Below the pieces are notes generated by a model that searched no databases, was not told the DNA's origin, and saw nothing but the letters and a program-made list of their open reading frames with translations. A stretch of 64,000 nt of DNA from Brevibacillus ruminantium. Its GTDB lineage: Bacteria > Bacillota > Bacilli > Brevibacillales > Brevibacillaceae. Below are positions 53,951 to 62,462 of this stretch, in pieces. The position numbers were made by a program, and so were the translations under genes. Position 1 is the first letter of the stretch. Every line of letters starts with the position of its first letter. Location of the stretch: positions 1,933,001-1,997,000 of the forward strand of contig NZ_CP098755.1 of NCBI RefSeq assembly GCF_023746555.1, written 5' to 3'.

Positions 53951-53980
53951 TTGACAGTACCTTCTTCAATCCGGTACTAT
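53951..53980 (+). promoter_or_regulatory. Promoter of the metI-metC operon
   Basis: TTGACA at 53951-53956 and TACTAT at 53975-53980 with an 18-bp spacer lie about 25 bp before the SAM riboswitch. Confidence 0.65.
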
Positions 53981-54005
53981 TAGGTTCAACAAATTGAATA
54001 GCAAA

Positions 54006-54124
54006 CTTCTTATCCAGAGAGGCGGAGGGACTGGCCCGATGATGCCCGGCAACCAATTTTCCTGTTTACAGGACAATACTGGTGCTAATTCCTGCAGAGC
54101 ATGATTGCTCTGAAAGATGAGAAG
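54006..54124 (+). promoter_or_regulatory. SAM-I riboswitch (S box)
   Basis: The S-box blocks appear in order: CTTATCCAGAGAGGCGGAGG, GACTGGCCCGATGATGCCCG, GCAACC, GGTGCTAATTCC and CTCTGAAAGATGAGAAG. The 5' and 3' ends (CTTCTTATC, GATGAGAAG) form P1. Confidence 0.96.
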
Positions 54125-54148
54125 GATTTGCTTACGGCGACGTAAACA

Positions 54149-54182
54149 AAGCCTTCTTTTCAAAAGAAAAGAGGGCTTTTTC
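54149..54182 (+). terminator. Attenuator terminator of the SAM riboswitch
   Basis: AAGCCTTCTTTTC and GAAAAGAGGGCTT form the stem, followed by TTTT, 35 bases before the metI start. Confidence 0.85.
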
Positions 54183-54216
54183 ATGCCCTCAATCACCATC
54201 GGAGGGAGAGAACGAG

Positions 54217-55380
54217 ATGTACTTGGAAACAAAACTGGTTCAGGCTGGAGTCGGGAGAGACCAAACCACAGGTGCTGTCAGCTTCCCTGTCTACAACGCA
54301 ACAGCATACCGCCACCCCGCCCAGGGACAAAGTACTGGATTTGACTACACCCGTACCGCAAACCCCACGAGAGAGGTGCTCGAGCTGGCAATCGCAGAAG
54401 CGGAAAGCGGGGATGCCGGATTTGCCTGTGCGTCGGGGATGGCAGCGATCCATACGGTAATGGGGCTCTTCTCTCAAGGAGATCATTTGATTGTTTCGCT
54501 TGATTTATACGGGGGAACGTACCGCCTTTTTGAGCAAGTTCTGAGCCGTTACGGCCTTTGTTTCAGCTACGTCGATTTGCGTGATCTGCAAGCATTCGAG
54601 CAGGCGATCCGGCCGGATTCAAAAGCGGTTCTGGTCGAAACACCGACCAATCCGCTGATGCAGATTACCAATATCCAGGCCGTCTCTGAAATCGCCAAAC
54701 GCCATGGGCTGTTGACCCTGGTGGACAACACATTCATGACGCCGTATTTTCAGCGGCCGCTGGAATTGGGGGCGAATTTGGTCCTGCACAGTGCCACAAA
54801 ATATCTGGGGGGACATAATGATGTTCTCGCTGGACTGATTGTGACCAAGGGAAAAGAGTTGTCTGAAAAGGTCCGGTTTTTGCATAATTCAATCGGTGCA
54901 GTCCTCGGTCCGAATGATTGCTGGCTGCTTCTCAGAGGGATGAAGACGCTGGCCCTGCGCATGGAACGCCATCAGAGCAACGCTTTGGCCATCGCCAGGA
55001 AACTGCAGGAGCATCCGGCTGTTGCGGAAGTGTTTTACCCCGGTCTAGAGGCTCAGGAGGGCTTTGACATTCAAAGCAAACAGGCGAGCGGATACAGCGG
55101 TATGGTTTCGTTTCGCGTCCGCTTCCCGGAACAGGTCGGCCCCTTTCTGGAGAGTCTGAACATTGTTTCTTTTGCAGAGAGCCTCGGCGGAGTGGAGTCC
55201 TTATGTACGTACCCTGCGACGCAGACACATGCTGATATACCGCAGGAGGTTCGGGAATACGTAGGTGTATGTGATCGATTGCTGCGGTTGTCAGTTGGAA
55301 TTGAGCATCCGGAGGACCTGATTGCGGATTTATGTCAGGCGCTAGATGCCAGTCTGGTTGCGAGGGAGTGTATCCGATGA
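54217..55380 (+). CDS. metI: Cystathionine gamma-synthase / O-acetylhomoserine thiolyase
   Basis: The 387-residue PLP enzyme of the Cys/Met metabolism family shows PVYNATAYRHPAQGQSTGFD, YTRTANPTREVLE, ASGMAAIHTVMGLFSQGDHL, the PLP Asp in LVDNTFMTPYFQRPLELGA and the Schiff-base Lys in LHSATKYLGGHNDVLAG. MetI joins an acylated homoserine to cysteine or sulfide. GGAGGGAG precedes the ATG at 54217. It is under SAM riboswitch control, and its stop overlaps the metC start by ATGA. Confidence 0.92.
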   Translation: MYLETKLVQAGVGRDQTTGAVSFPVYNATAYRHPAQGQSTGFDYTRTANPTREVLELAIAEAESGDAGFACASGMAAIHTVMGLFSQGDHLIVSLDLYGGTYRLFEQVLSRYGLCFSYVDLRDLQAFEQAIRPDSKAVLVETPTNPLMQITNIQAVSEIAKRHGLLTLVDNTFMTPYFQRPLELGANLVLHSATKYLGGHNDVLAGLIVTKGKELSEKVRFLHNSIGAVLGPNDCWLLLRGMKTLALRMERHQSNALAIARKLQEHPAVAEVFYPGLEAQEGFDIQSKQASGYSGMVSFRVRFPEQVGPFLESLNIVSFAESLGGVESLCTYPATQTHADIPQEVREYVGVCDRLLRLSVGIEHPEDLIADLCQALDASLVARECIR

Positions 55381-56561
55381 AATTTGCTACCAAGCTTTTG
55401 CATGGAACCAGTTGTTTTGATCCGGCAACGGGTGCCGCCTCTACGCCGATTTATCAGGCCTCTACCTTTCATCAAGCAGATCTTGACCGGCCGGGCGCTT
55501 TTGATTATTCGCGCTCCGGCAACCCGACCCGCCAGGCATTGGAGGATGCGATTGCCGTACTGGAGGGCGGGGAGCGGGGGTTTGCCTTTGCTTCCGGAAT
55601 GGCGGCCATTTCCAGTGTCTTCATGCTCTTTTCGGCAGGAGATCACATCGTCGTTGCAGAGGACGTTTACGGCGGGACGTATCGTTTTTTAACCAAAGTT
55701 TTGTCACGGATGAACATTGATGTTACTTTCGTGGATACGACCTCGCTCGCCGAAGTGGAAAAAGCAATCACCCCCTGTACGCGCGGCATTTATCTGGAGA
55801 CACCCTCCAATCCGACGTTGAAGGTTACAGATATTGCGGCGATCTGCAGGCTGGCACGCAGTAACAACCTGCTGGTGATTGTCGACAACACCTTTTTGAC
55901 CCCCTACTATCAAAGACCGCTGGAGCTGGGAGCAGATATCGTCATTCACTCAGCCACCAAGTTTATCGGCGGGCACAGTGACGTAGTTGCGGGCTTGGCC
56001 GTAACCAGGGACAAGGAATTAGGGGAGCAGCTTTACTTTATTCAAAACGGGATGGGGGCCGTACTGGGGGCGCAGGATTCCTGGCTGGTCATGCGCGGCT
56101 TGAAATCATTAAAAGCACGTCTCGATGTAAGCACCCGGACAGCTGACAAGATTGCCCGCTGGCTGGCCGGTCACCCCGAAGTGAAGAAGGTATACTATAC
56201 AGGCTTGGAGCAGCATCCGGGACATCTCCTGCAAGCCAGACAAGCCAGTGGACATGGAGCCGTTCTATCCTTTGATGTCGGCAGCAGAGAGAGGGCTAAA
56301 GCGCTTTTTGATCGGGTGACTCTGCCCATCGTAGCCGTGAGTTTGGGGGCGGTCGAAACAATCTTGTCGTATCCTGCCACGATGTCACATGCTGCTATGC
56401 CAAAAGAAGAGAGAGTGTGCAGAGGCATTACAGACGGTTTGATTCGACTGTCCGCGGGCTTGGAGGACGCTGATGACCTGATCCATGATCTGGAGCAGGC
56501 ACTGAATAGCTTGGAAAATCTATCCTTCGAAAGCAAAGAAGAGGCATACTCCGGTACGTAA
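55377..56561 (+). CDS. metC: Cystathionine beta-lyase
   Basis: The 394-residue paralogue of MetI has PIYQASTFHQADLDRPGAFD, YSRSGNPTRQALE, ASGMAAISSVFMLFSAGDHI, VDNTFLTPYYQRPLELGAD and the Lys in HSATKFIGGHSDVVAG. It cleaves cystathionine to homocysteine, pyruvate and ammonia. The gene pair and its S-box leader correspond to B. subtilis metI-metC. The ATG overlaps the metI stop by four bases, so translation is coupled. Confidence 0.92.
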   Translation: MKFATKLLHGTSCFDPATGAASTPIYQASTFHQADLDRPGAFDYSRSGNPTRQALEDAIAVLEGGERGFAFASGMAAISSVFMLFSAGDHIVVAEDVYGGTYRFLTKVLSRMNIDVTFVDTTSLAEVEKAITPCTRGIYLETPSNPTLKVTDIAAICRLARSNNLLVIVDNTFLTPYYQRPLELGADIVIHSATKFIGGHSDVVAGLAVTRDKELGEQLYFIQNGMGAVLGAQDSWLVMRGLKSLKARLDVSTRTADKIARWLAGHPEVKKVYYTGLEQHPGHLLQARQASGHGAVLSFDVGSRERAKALFDRVTLPIVAVSLGAVETILSYPATMSHAAMPKEERVCRGITDGLIRLSAGLEDADDLIHDLEQALNSLENLSFESKEEAYSGT

Positions 56562-56587
56562 ACCGGGGCATGCCTCTTTCTTTTTAT
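56537..56587 (+). terminator. Terminator of metI-metC
   Basis: GAGGCAT..CCGGT and ACCGG..ATGCCTC form a two-part stem, followed by TTTCTTTTTATT. Confidence 0.85.
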
Positions 56588-57189
56588 TGACGGTTGACCG
56601 GAATTTTGTGGTTTCCTTCTGGGCGGGACTTTCCTGATTTGTTGATTCGCTGTTCATTTTCTCGTGTCGGAGGTTCTTCTTTTTTCTTTACGTTACTGGG
56701 AGCTTGCGGAATGATTCGCCCGACGACATCACCCAGCTCTTCGGCGATCCCGGCGATGGGTCGGCCACGTCGCATGTCAGCCGCCATTTCTCTGACGCGT
56801 TGTACGAGACCAGGGTCAGCCGTCACCAGGGCAGTTGCTCCTTGAGGGTCTTCCTTGAGCGCTTCCGCGACCGAATATTTGATTACGCCTACTTCTGGAC
56901 GGTCAAGATGCGGATTCACATTGATGCCAACGACGGCATATTTGCCCAAAACAACCGCTGTTGCGCCATTAACGTTTGGCACCCGGGAGGCGAGTTGTAC
57001 CAGACGGTCGGCTGTAGCTTGCGGCGATTGATTATAGGCGGGGGAAGGTGCAGTTTGTTGCACACGCTGGCGCTCGTCTGCCCGTTTGTTTGGCTGCGGT
57101 GCTGCCTGATTTGCCGGTGGCTTGTTGCCAGTCATGCACGCGGAGAGCAGCAGGCTGACACTAAACACGAGAATAGCTGTCCGTTTCAC
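56584..57189 (-). CDS. ylaJ: YhcN/YlaJ family sporulation lipoprotein
   Basis: A lipoprotein signal (MKRTAILVFSVSLLLSAC) and a Pro/Gln/Asn-rich tether lead to a YhcN/YlaJ domain: ATADRLVQLASRVPNVNGAT, AVVLGKYAVVGINVNPHLDR and GATALVTADPGLVQRVREMA. The C-terminus is charged (KKKEEPPTRENEQR). AAGGAG lies eight bases before a GTG at 57189, preferred to an ATG two codons earlier that touches the ribosome site. Its place next to the PhoH-like gene matches B. subtilis ylaJ-ylaK, although here it is on the opposite strand. About 200 residues. Confidence 0.8.
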   Translation of the reverse strand: MKRTAILVFSVSLLLSACMTGNKPPANQAAPQPNKRADERQRVQQTAPSPAYNQSPQATADRLVQLASRVPNVNGATAVVLGKYAVVGINVNPHLDRPEVGVIKYSVAEALKEDPQGATALVTADPGLVQRVREMAADMRRGRPIAGIAEELGDVVGRIIPQAPSNVKKKEEPPTRENEQRINKSGKSRPEGNHKIPVNRQ

Positions 57190-57406
57190 GGTCATTCTCC
57201 TTTACTCTAAGATGCTGATCCAAGATGCTCCCACACAAAAAATAAGATGATTACTCGTATTGTGTTCTCATGTCCCGCTTTTCATTCTGAGCGCCGTCTA
57301 TCTTTTCTTTCGCCGTCATACACTGTAGTACATCACGTCGCCAGATGCTGAGCATCCCATCCCAAATTGCATACGGTATATCAGATGGGTTATAGGAGGC
57401 GAGATT

Positions 57407-58741
57407 TTGAAGAAAATCTACGTTCTGGACACCAACGTACTCCTGCAAGATCCACGGGCGATGTTTTCCTTTGCGGACAACGAAATCGTCATACCCGCCG
57501 TGGTGTTGGAAGAAATTGATTCAAAAAAGCGCTACATGGATGAAATTGGCCGAAACGCACGATATGTATCCAGACTGTTTGACAGCTTCCGTGAACTGGG
57601 ACATCTGCACCAAGGCCTCATTTTGGAAACAGGAGGGTTGTTTCGGGTAGAGTTGAATCATTCCTCGCTATCCAAACTTCAAAGGCAATTTACAGAGGTC
57701 ACCAACGACAACCGCATCCTTGCCGTAGCGCTGAACTTGCAGGAAGAAGAGAACCTGTCGCCTCAACCGCGCCCTGTCATTCTTGTCAGCAAAGACGCCT
57801 TGATGCGGGTAAAAGCAGATGCCCTGGGACTGATCGCGGAGGATTTCTTGTCAGACCGGGTCGTCGGCGAATACTCCAGTATTTACGCAGGCTACCAAAA
57901 GCTGCAGGCAGCGCCGGAGCTCATCAAGAACTACTACGCCAACCGCAAATTGCCTCTTTCCTCCAGCTTTCCGCAACATCGCTTCTATCCGCATCAGTTT
58001 CTCGTGCTGAAGGATGAATTGAATCCCTCCATCTCGGCAATCGGCAAGGTGGACCCCGATGGGAAAAATCTGGAAATGCTGATCGCTGACGATGATCCGA
58101 TGTGGGGAATACGCGCACGAAATGTCCAGCAAAAAATGGCGGTTGAACTCTTGCTGCGGGAGGATATTCCCCTCGTGACCATGACCGGAAAAGCGGGGAC
58201 GGGAAAAACCTTGTTGGCACTCGCAGCCGGACTCCTGCAGATTGAAGACCTGCAAACGTATAAAAAACTGCTCGTCGCCAGACCCATTGTTCCACTCGGG
58301 AAAGACATTGGGTATCTTCCCGGTGAAAAAGAAGAAAAGCTGCGCCCTTGGATGCAGCCGATTTACGACAATTTGGAATATCTGTTTAATACAAAGCGCT
58401 CGGGTGATCTGGACAAAATCCTGGCGGGTATGGGTAGCATTCAGGTAGAAGCGCTGACGTATATCCGCGGTCGCTCGATTCCCGGGCAGTACATTATTAT
58501 CGACGAAGCGCAAAACCTTACCAAGCATGAAGTAAAAACGATTTTGACGAGGGTGGGGGAGGGTTCCAAAATTGTGTTGATGGGGGACCCGGAACAAATA
58601 GACCATCCCTATTTGGATGAGAGCAATAACGGGTTAACCTACGTGGTTGAAATGTTCAAGGATCAAAAGCTGGCTGGGCATATTCGCCTGGAAAAAGGAG
58701 AGCGAAGCATACTGGCGCAGCTCGCAGCCGATTTGTTGTAA
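57407..58741 (+). CDS. ylaK: PhoH family protein with N-terminal PIN domain
   Basis: The 444-residue protein joins a PIN ribonuclease-like domain (KKIYVLDTNVLLQDPRAMFS at the start, then VVLEEIDSKKR, with conserved Asp/Glu and NDNRILAVAL) to a PhoH ATPase with Walker A TGKAGTGKTLLAL and Walker B YIIIDEAQN. PhoH2-type proteins are RNA helicase-nucleases. A TTG start at 57407 is preceded by TAGGAGGCGA. It is followed directly by a structured RNA at 58779. Confidence 0.92.
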   Translation: MKKIYVLDTNVLLQDPRAMFSFADNEIVIPAVVLEEIDSKKRYMDEIGRNARYVSRLFDSFRELGHLHQGLILETGGLFRVELNHSSLSKLQRQFTEVTNDNRILAVALNLQEEENLSPQPRPVILVSKDALMRVKADALGLIAEDFLSDRVVGEYSSIYAGYQKLQAAPELIKNYYANRKLPLSSSFPQHRFYPHQFLVLKDELNPSISAIGKVDPDGKNLEMLIADDDPMWGIRARNVQQKMAVELLLREDIPLVTMTGKAGTGKTLLALAAGLLQIEDLQTYKKLLVARPIVPLGKDIGYLPGEKEEKLRPWMQPIYDNLEYLFNTKRSGDLDKILAGMGSIQVEALTYIRGRSIPGQYIIIDEAQNLTKHEVKTILTRVGEGSKIVLMGDPEQIDHPYLDESNNGLTYVVEMFKDQKLAGHIRLEKGERSILAQLAADLL

Positions 58742-58778
58742 ACCTGAATAGGAGCAAAGAAAAGGGTTACACTATAGT

Positions 58779-58976
58779 TGTCGAGCCCGCAGATCGATGA
58801 TTCAAACATCGGCGCAAAGCCTTCAGGAGGCGAAGAACCGTGGATGGTCATGATCAAGCAGTCGACAGTAGTCGAACTGGCGGAAACCGTACTCTTTAGG
58901 TAAACCAAACTCTTATCCGGAGGTTGAAGAGCCAAAGAGACTGATCGGTATAACCCCAAAAGCAACGGGCTCGACA
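58779..58976 (+). ncRNA. Unassigned ~200-nt structured RNA
   Basis: An 11-bp perfect closing stem pairs TGTCGAGCCCG (58779-58789) with CGGGCTCGACA (58966-58976). Inside are local hairpins CGATG/CATCG, GCCT/AGGC, a GTCGAC-centred stem, and CTCTT/AAGAG, with repeated AAACC words and a GCGCAAAGCC segment. No reading frame spans it, and a strong terminator follows four bases later. The architecture suggests a riboswitch or stand-alone ncRNA. The GCAAAGCC word recalls the c-di-GMP-I aptamer, but the rest of that core is not found. Confidence 0.55.
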
Positions 58977-58979
58977 CGG

Positions 58980-59013
58980 CCGCTCCTTTATTGGGAGCGG
59001 TTTTTCTTTTTTC
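58980..59013 (+). terminator. Terminator of the structured RNA
   Basis: CCGCTCC and GGGAGCGG with a TTTATT loop are followed by TTTTTCTTTTTT. If the element is a riboswitch, there is no gene close enough downstream on + to obey it except the lipoprotein at 59292. The stretch 59014-59108 holds only a small hairpin (ACCCGGT / ACCGGGT at 59051-59070). Confidence 0.85.
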
Positions 59014-59108
59014 GGGGTTTTATAAGGAAAGCTTCTTTGAAAATAGAAAAACCCGGTCGGAACCGGGTAAGGGAAAGCTGGAATTTTTTGTGGGATCAGG
59101 CTTGTCGG

Positions 59109-59198
59109 TTGAGCCTTTTTTAATAAGCCAATCGAAGTATTATGCATCCCTTCATGGTACAGGGTAAAGAGGAGCATTTCTCCGAAGGTATTGATCTG
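59109..59198 (-). pseudogene. Remnant of a DinB-superfamily gene
   Basis: On the - strand the codons after a TGA encode INTFGEMLLFTLYHEGMHNT followed by SIGLLKKAQ, the shape of the C-terminal helix of DinB-like proteins ('GE.LLF..HE.MH...I..LK'), with its HExxH metal-binding pair. The reading frame upstream is broken by stops, and no start or ribosome site is seen, so only a fragment survives. Confidence 0.4.
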
Positions 59199-59291
59199 TC
59201 AGCCTATCCATCTCACCTCTATTGTCGTCCGACCTGCTGGTGAGATAAGATAAACTTGTACAATCTACCAGCGGATAAGGGAGAACGACCC

Positions 59292-59846
59292 ATGAGAACA
59301 AGACGTCTGATTATGTTCATTTGGTTGATCGCTGCAGTTCTTCTGCTGCAGGCATGTGGACCGGGACAAAATCAACAGTCGGGATTGCCGGCTGCTTTTG
59401 ATCTGGAAAATCAGCAAGAATTCGGCATTCGCGGTATGTATCTGGGACAAAACATCAAACAAGTGATAGAGATTTTGAAGCCGGAAAAAGCTGATTTTAT
59501 GGATGCGGTAACCAGAGAAAGCTTCACAGTTGACCAGCTTGCTGCCGGTGCGGGCACTACAGTGATGGGCCTTCTTTTTGTAGACGATTGCCAGTTGATG
59601 ATCACTGTCAAGCAGGGAGTGCTTCATTCTATCGCGGTCGGCGGTGTTCCGAAGGAGAAAGCGACACTGTTTGCAACCAACCGGGGGCTTGCCGTCTATG
59701 ACAGCAAGGAACGCCTGCAAGAGCTGTATGGTCCGATTGGTGAAGAGAAAGAGGGGCAAATCACTTTGCAGGGAAAGAAATATCAGGTCGTATTTAGCCT
59801 GAATGACAATCAGGTGATCGGCTACCGCTTCGTTACCATCGAGTAA
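59292..59846 (+). CDS. Lipoprotein of unknown function
   Basis: The 184-residue product has a lipoprotein signal peptide (MRTRRLIMFIWLIAAVLLL, lipobox LLQAC) and a mature beta-rich domain with GIRGMYLGQNIKQVIEILKP, GLLFVDDCQLMITVKQGVLH and a second repeat-like YDSKERLQELYGPIGEEKEG. The alternating 'LG.....v...LG.P' pattern resembles BamE/DUF4309-like lipoproteins, but the match is loose. AAGGGAGAA lies seven bases before the ATG at 59292. Confidence 0.65.
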   Translation: MRTRRLIMFIWLIAAVLLLQACGPGQNQQSGLPAAFDLENQQEFGIRGMYLGQNIKQVIEILKPEKADFMDAVTRESFTVDQLAAGAGTTVMGLLFVDDCQLMITVKQGVLHSIAVGGVPKEKATLFATNRGLAVYDSKERLQELYGPIGEEKEGQITLQGKKYQVVFSLNDNQVIGYRFVTIE

Positions 59847-59864
59847 GGCAGCAGCGAAGCAAGA

Positions 59865-60362
59865 TCAGTCGCGTGAGGCCAGCCAATTCACAGAAACCTG
59901 GTAGGCCCTGGCGATTCCTTCTATTAAAAGTTCCTGCTCAGGATCAGTCAGATAAAGGTCACCAGCTTCGCCAGGGATCAGTCCAAACGTTGACTCCTTC
60001 ATCTGCTCCAACGCAGCCCAGCGATCTTGCTGCTGGCCGGAAGACAGATCCAGCGAGAAGGCTGTCACTCTGTCGGTGTAAAGATAGACATGACCCGCCT
60101 GACTTTCGAATCCGATGTCTTCGAGATGATCAATGCTGGCGCTCGCAGGAAGGAGCCAAAGCGCAAATTCCTCTCCAAGCATTGATGCTTGCTCAAGCAG
60201 CTGGGCCAGCTTGTCGCGCTCTTGTTCATTGTCGACGATCAAAAGCTGCTCGTCGCGGTCAAACACGTTGACATGATCTCCAATTTTATGTATGACTTGT
60301 GCATAGAAGCCGGGAAGTTTACCTGAAGGAACGTGCATTTCTATCCCAAACATCCTTTTCAT
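59865..60362 (-). CDS. Hypothetical protein (165 aa)
   Basis: The acidic soluble protein starts at an ATG at 60362 with GGGGTGATG upstream. It shows GIEMHVPSGKLPGFYAQVIH, VNVFDRDEQLLIVDNEQERD, then AFSLDLSSGQQQDRWAALEQ and GDLYLTDPEQELLIEGIARA. No family is recognised. It is divergent from the MBL hydrolase gene. Confidence 0.55.
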   Translation of the reverse strand: MKRMFGIEMHVPSGKLPGFYAQVIHKIGDHVNVFDRDEQLLIVDNEQERDKLAQLLEQASMLGEEFALWLLPASASIDHLEDIGFESQAGHVYLYTDRVTAFSLDLSSGQQQDRWAALEQMKESTFGLIPGEAGDLYLTDPEQELLIEGIARAYQVSVNWLASRD

Positions 60363-60425
60363 CCGTCATCACCCCATTTTGTGTTGATTGCTTTTATCGT
60401 ATCACAGTATTTGAGGAGGTTTCAC

Positions 60426-61073
60426 ATGAAAGAGTCAAATCTGGTTATCGATAGTCTGGCGTTGGGCCCTTTCCAAACCAATGCGTATCTGCTCACCAAC
60501 AACGATACACAGGAAAGCATCGTAATCGATCCGGGTATGGACCCCGAACCATTGCTGCAGAAGCTGGAGGGCAAAAACGTAGTGGCAATTTTGCTGACAC
60601 ATGCTCATCTGGACCATATTGGCGGGGTAAACGCAGTCAGAGCGTTGACGAATGCACCGGTTTACATCCATCCACTGGAGCAAGAGTGGCTGACAAATCC
60701 CGAGCTGAACGGCTCCACCCGCTGGCATTTGCCAGAACCGATTGTTTGCCAGCCTGCGGAGAATGAGCTGCATGACGGGCAGACACTGATGCTGGCAGGT
60801 TTCTCCATCCAGGTGTTGCATACCCCGGGCCACTCTCCAGGAAGCTGCTCGTTTGTGATTGGCCGCCATTGCTTCGGAGGCGATGTGCTGTTTGCCCAGA
60901 GCATCGGTCGCACCGATTTGCCAGGTGGTGACTTCGAGACACTGATGATCAGTATCCAGGATAAATTGTTTGAACTGGACGATGAGACAATCGTCTATCC
61001 GGGCCATGGCCCCAAAACGACCATTGATACGGAAAAAACGTATAATCCCTACGTAACGGGGATGCTTCGATGA
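60426..61073 (+). CDS. MBL-fold metallohydrolase (glyoxalase II-like)
   Basis: The 215-residue enzyme has the metallo-beta-lactamase signature THAHLDHIGG, HTPGHSPGSCSF, GGDVLFAQSIGRTD and VYPGHGPKT, in the layout of YqgX/GloB-like hydrolases, which cleave thioesters such as S-lactoyl-bacillithiol. TTTGAGGAGG lies eight bases before the ATG at 60426; longer frames overlap the divergent gene. The stop overlaps the next start by ATGA. Confidence 0.88.
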   Translation: MKESNLVIDSLALGPFQTNAYLLTNNDTQESIVIDPGMDPEPLLQKLEGKNVVAILLTHAHLDHIGGVNAVRALTNAPVYIHPLEQEWLTNPELNGSTRWHLPEPIVCQPAENELHDGQTLMLAGFSIQVLHTPGHSPGSCSFVIGRHCFGGDVLFAQSIGRTDLPGGDFETLMISIQDKLFELDDETIVYPGHGPKTTIDTEKTYNPYVTGMLR

Positions 61074-62383
61074 AAAGGTGCTGCTCTCTATGGGTGGTGG
61101 CTGCGCTTCTCTGGGGAACAGTGGGATGTGCGCCGGGAGCCGGGCCGTCTGATCAGGGCACACGGCCGCCCGTGGCTTCTACGGAACAACCTTCTCCCGT
61201 TTCTGGAGCCGATCCTATGCCGGAATCCCTGCCTCCAGAAGAAAGCGGGGAGAACACTGAGGTGCCGAATGCTGGAACAGAGCCGCCTTTATCCCGGTTT
61301 CCCGAACAACGGATTACATTGATGGCTGTCGGGGATGTCATGGTTCATGACGAACAACTGGAGGCTGCCTTGCTCCCTGATCAGGTTTCCTATGATTTTT
61401 CCCCATCCTTTTCCCATGTGGCACCTATCTTTCAGGAAGCAGATTGGGTGGTCGGCAATCTGGAAACGACCCTGGCCGGACGCGACATGAGATTCAGCGG
61501 ATACCCGATGTTCAACTCCCCGGACTCTTTGGCGGATACCTTGAAACAGATCGGCTTTACCGCGATGACCACGGCTAATAACCATTCAATGGATCGCAAA
61601 GAGCCCGGAGTGCTTCGCACAATTGAACAGTTGGACCGTGTAGGTATGCTGCATACGGGGACCTTTCGCGATGAAACCAGCCGCAATCAGCCGCTCATCT
61701 TGACCAAGGACGACTTTACGATGGCCGTCTTGGCCTACACGTACGGAACGAACGGAATACCGATTCCGCAGGGGAAGGACTATCTGGTCAATCTGATCGA
61801 TCACGAGCTGATCAAGCAAGATATCGCCAGAGCGAGAGAAACAGGAGCAGATCTGGTCACCGTAGCACTGCATTTTGGGAACGAATACCAGCGCATGCCA
61901 AGCCCCAAGCAGAAAGAAACAGCGGCGCTTTGCATTCAGTACGGCGCCGATTTAGTACTAGGGGCGCACCCACATGTTTTACAGCCTTATGAATGGAAAA
62001 CCGTGACACTGGAAAACGGGCAGACACATACCGGATTTATCGCATATTCTTTAGGCAATTTTATATCTGCACAGCGTCGTGAGTACAAGGATGTCGGTGC
62101 TATTCTGAAGCTTACGCTCTTCAAGGGAGAAAATGGCGAGGCACATGTAGAGCAAGCAGAATGGATTCCTACTTATGTCCATTATTATCGAAAAAATGGA
62201 AAACGTCAGTATGTCATCTACCCAGTCTCGCAAACCCTGGCTGCGGTTCAACAGGGGCAGAAGGACCCTGTTTTGACCAAAGAAGTGCTGGCTTATTTGA
62301 ATCGTTTAGACAAAGAAATACAAATTCATCTCGATTCCTTGGAGAAAAGGAAAGAAAAAGAAAAAGAGAAAGAGGCCAGCTAG
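61070..62383 (+). CDS. CapA family lipoprotein
   Basis: The 437-residue protein has a lipoprotein-like signal (SLWVVAALLWGTVGC) and a Pro/Glu/Ser-rich tether to residue ~80, then a PGA_cap domain: ITLMAVGDVMVHDEQL, WVVGNLETTL, AMTTANNHSMDRKE, ADLVTVALHFGNEYQRMPS and LGAHPHVLQPYEWK. These are metallophosphoesterase-like folds linked to polyglutamate synthesis or cell-wall metabolism. The C-terminus is a charged KEKEKE tail. No capB/capC genes are nearby, so a capsule role is not supported. It is translationally coupled to the MBL gene. Confidence 0.85.
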   Translation: MKRCCSLWVVAALLWGTVGCAPGAGPSDQGTRPPVASTEQPSPVSGADPMPESLPPEESGENTEVPNAGTEPPLSRFPEQRITLMAVGDVMVHDEQLEAALLPDQVSYDFSPSFSHVAPIFQEADWVVGNLETTLAGRDMRFSGYPMFNSPDSLADTLKQIGFTAMTTANNHSMDRKEPGVLRTIEQLDRVGMLHTGTFRDETSRNQPLILTKDDFTMAVLAYTYGTNGIPIPQGKDYLVNLIDHELIKQDIARARETGADLVTVALHFGNEYQRMPSPKQKETAALCIQYGADLVLGAHPHVLQPYEWKTVTLENGQTHTGFIAYSLGNFISAQRREYKDVGAILKLTLFKGENGEAHVEQAEWIPTYVHYYRKNGKRQYVIYPVSQTLAAVQQGQKDPVLTKEVLAYLNRLDKEIQIHLDSLEKRKEKEKEKEAS

Positions 62384-62399
62384 CAGTGCTGGCCTTTTT
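62372..62399 (+). terminator. Terminator of the MBL-capA unit
   Basis: AGGCCAGC and GCTGGCCT flank a seven-base loop and are followed by TTTTG; the stem starts inside the last codons of the CapA-like gene. Confidence 0.85.
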
Positions 62400-62462
62400 G
62401 CATATGCAGTTTGCCGGGTAGCATACTGATCGGCGAAGGAGAGAAGGGAGTAGGAAAGAAAG

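Noticed and set aside
57251..57355. A short - strand frame (about 34 codons) upstream of the ylaJ-type gene.
   Set aside because: The peptide looks hydrophilic and plausible, but the ribosome site is poor and the start is ambiguous.
58779..58976. The structured RNA as a c-di-GMP-I riboswitch.
   Set aside because: A GCGCAAAGCC word recalls the GEMM core, but the GGUAGGUAGCGGGG-type second half and the expected ~90-nt size are not found.
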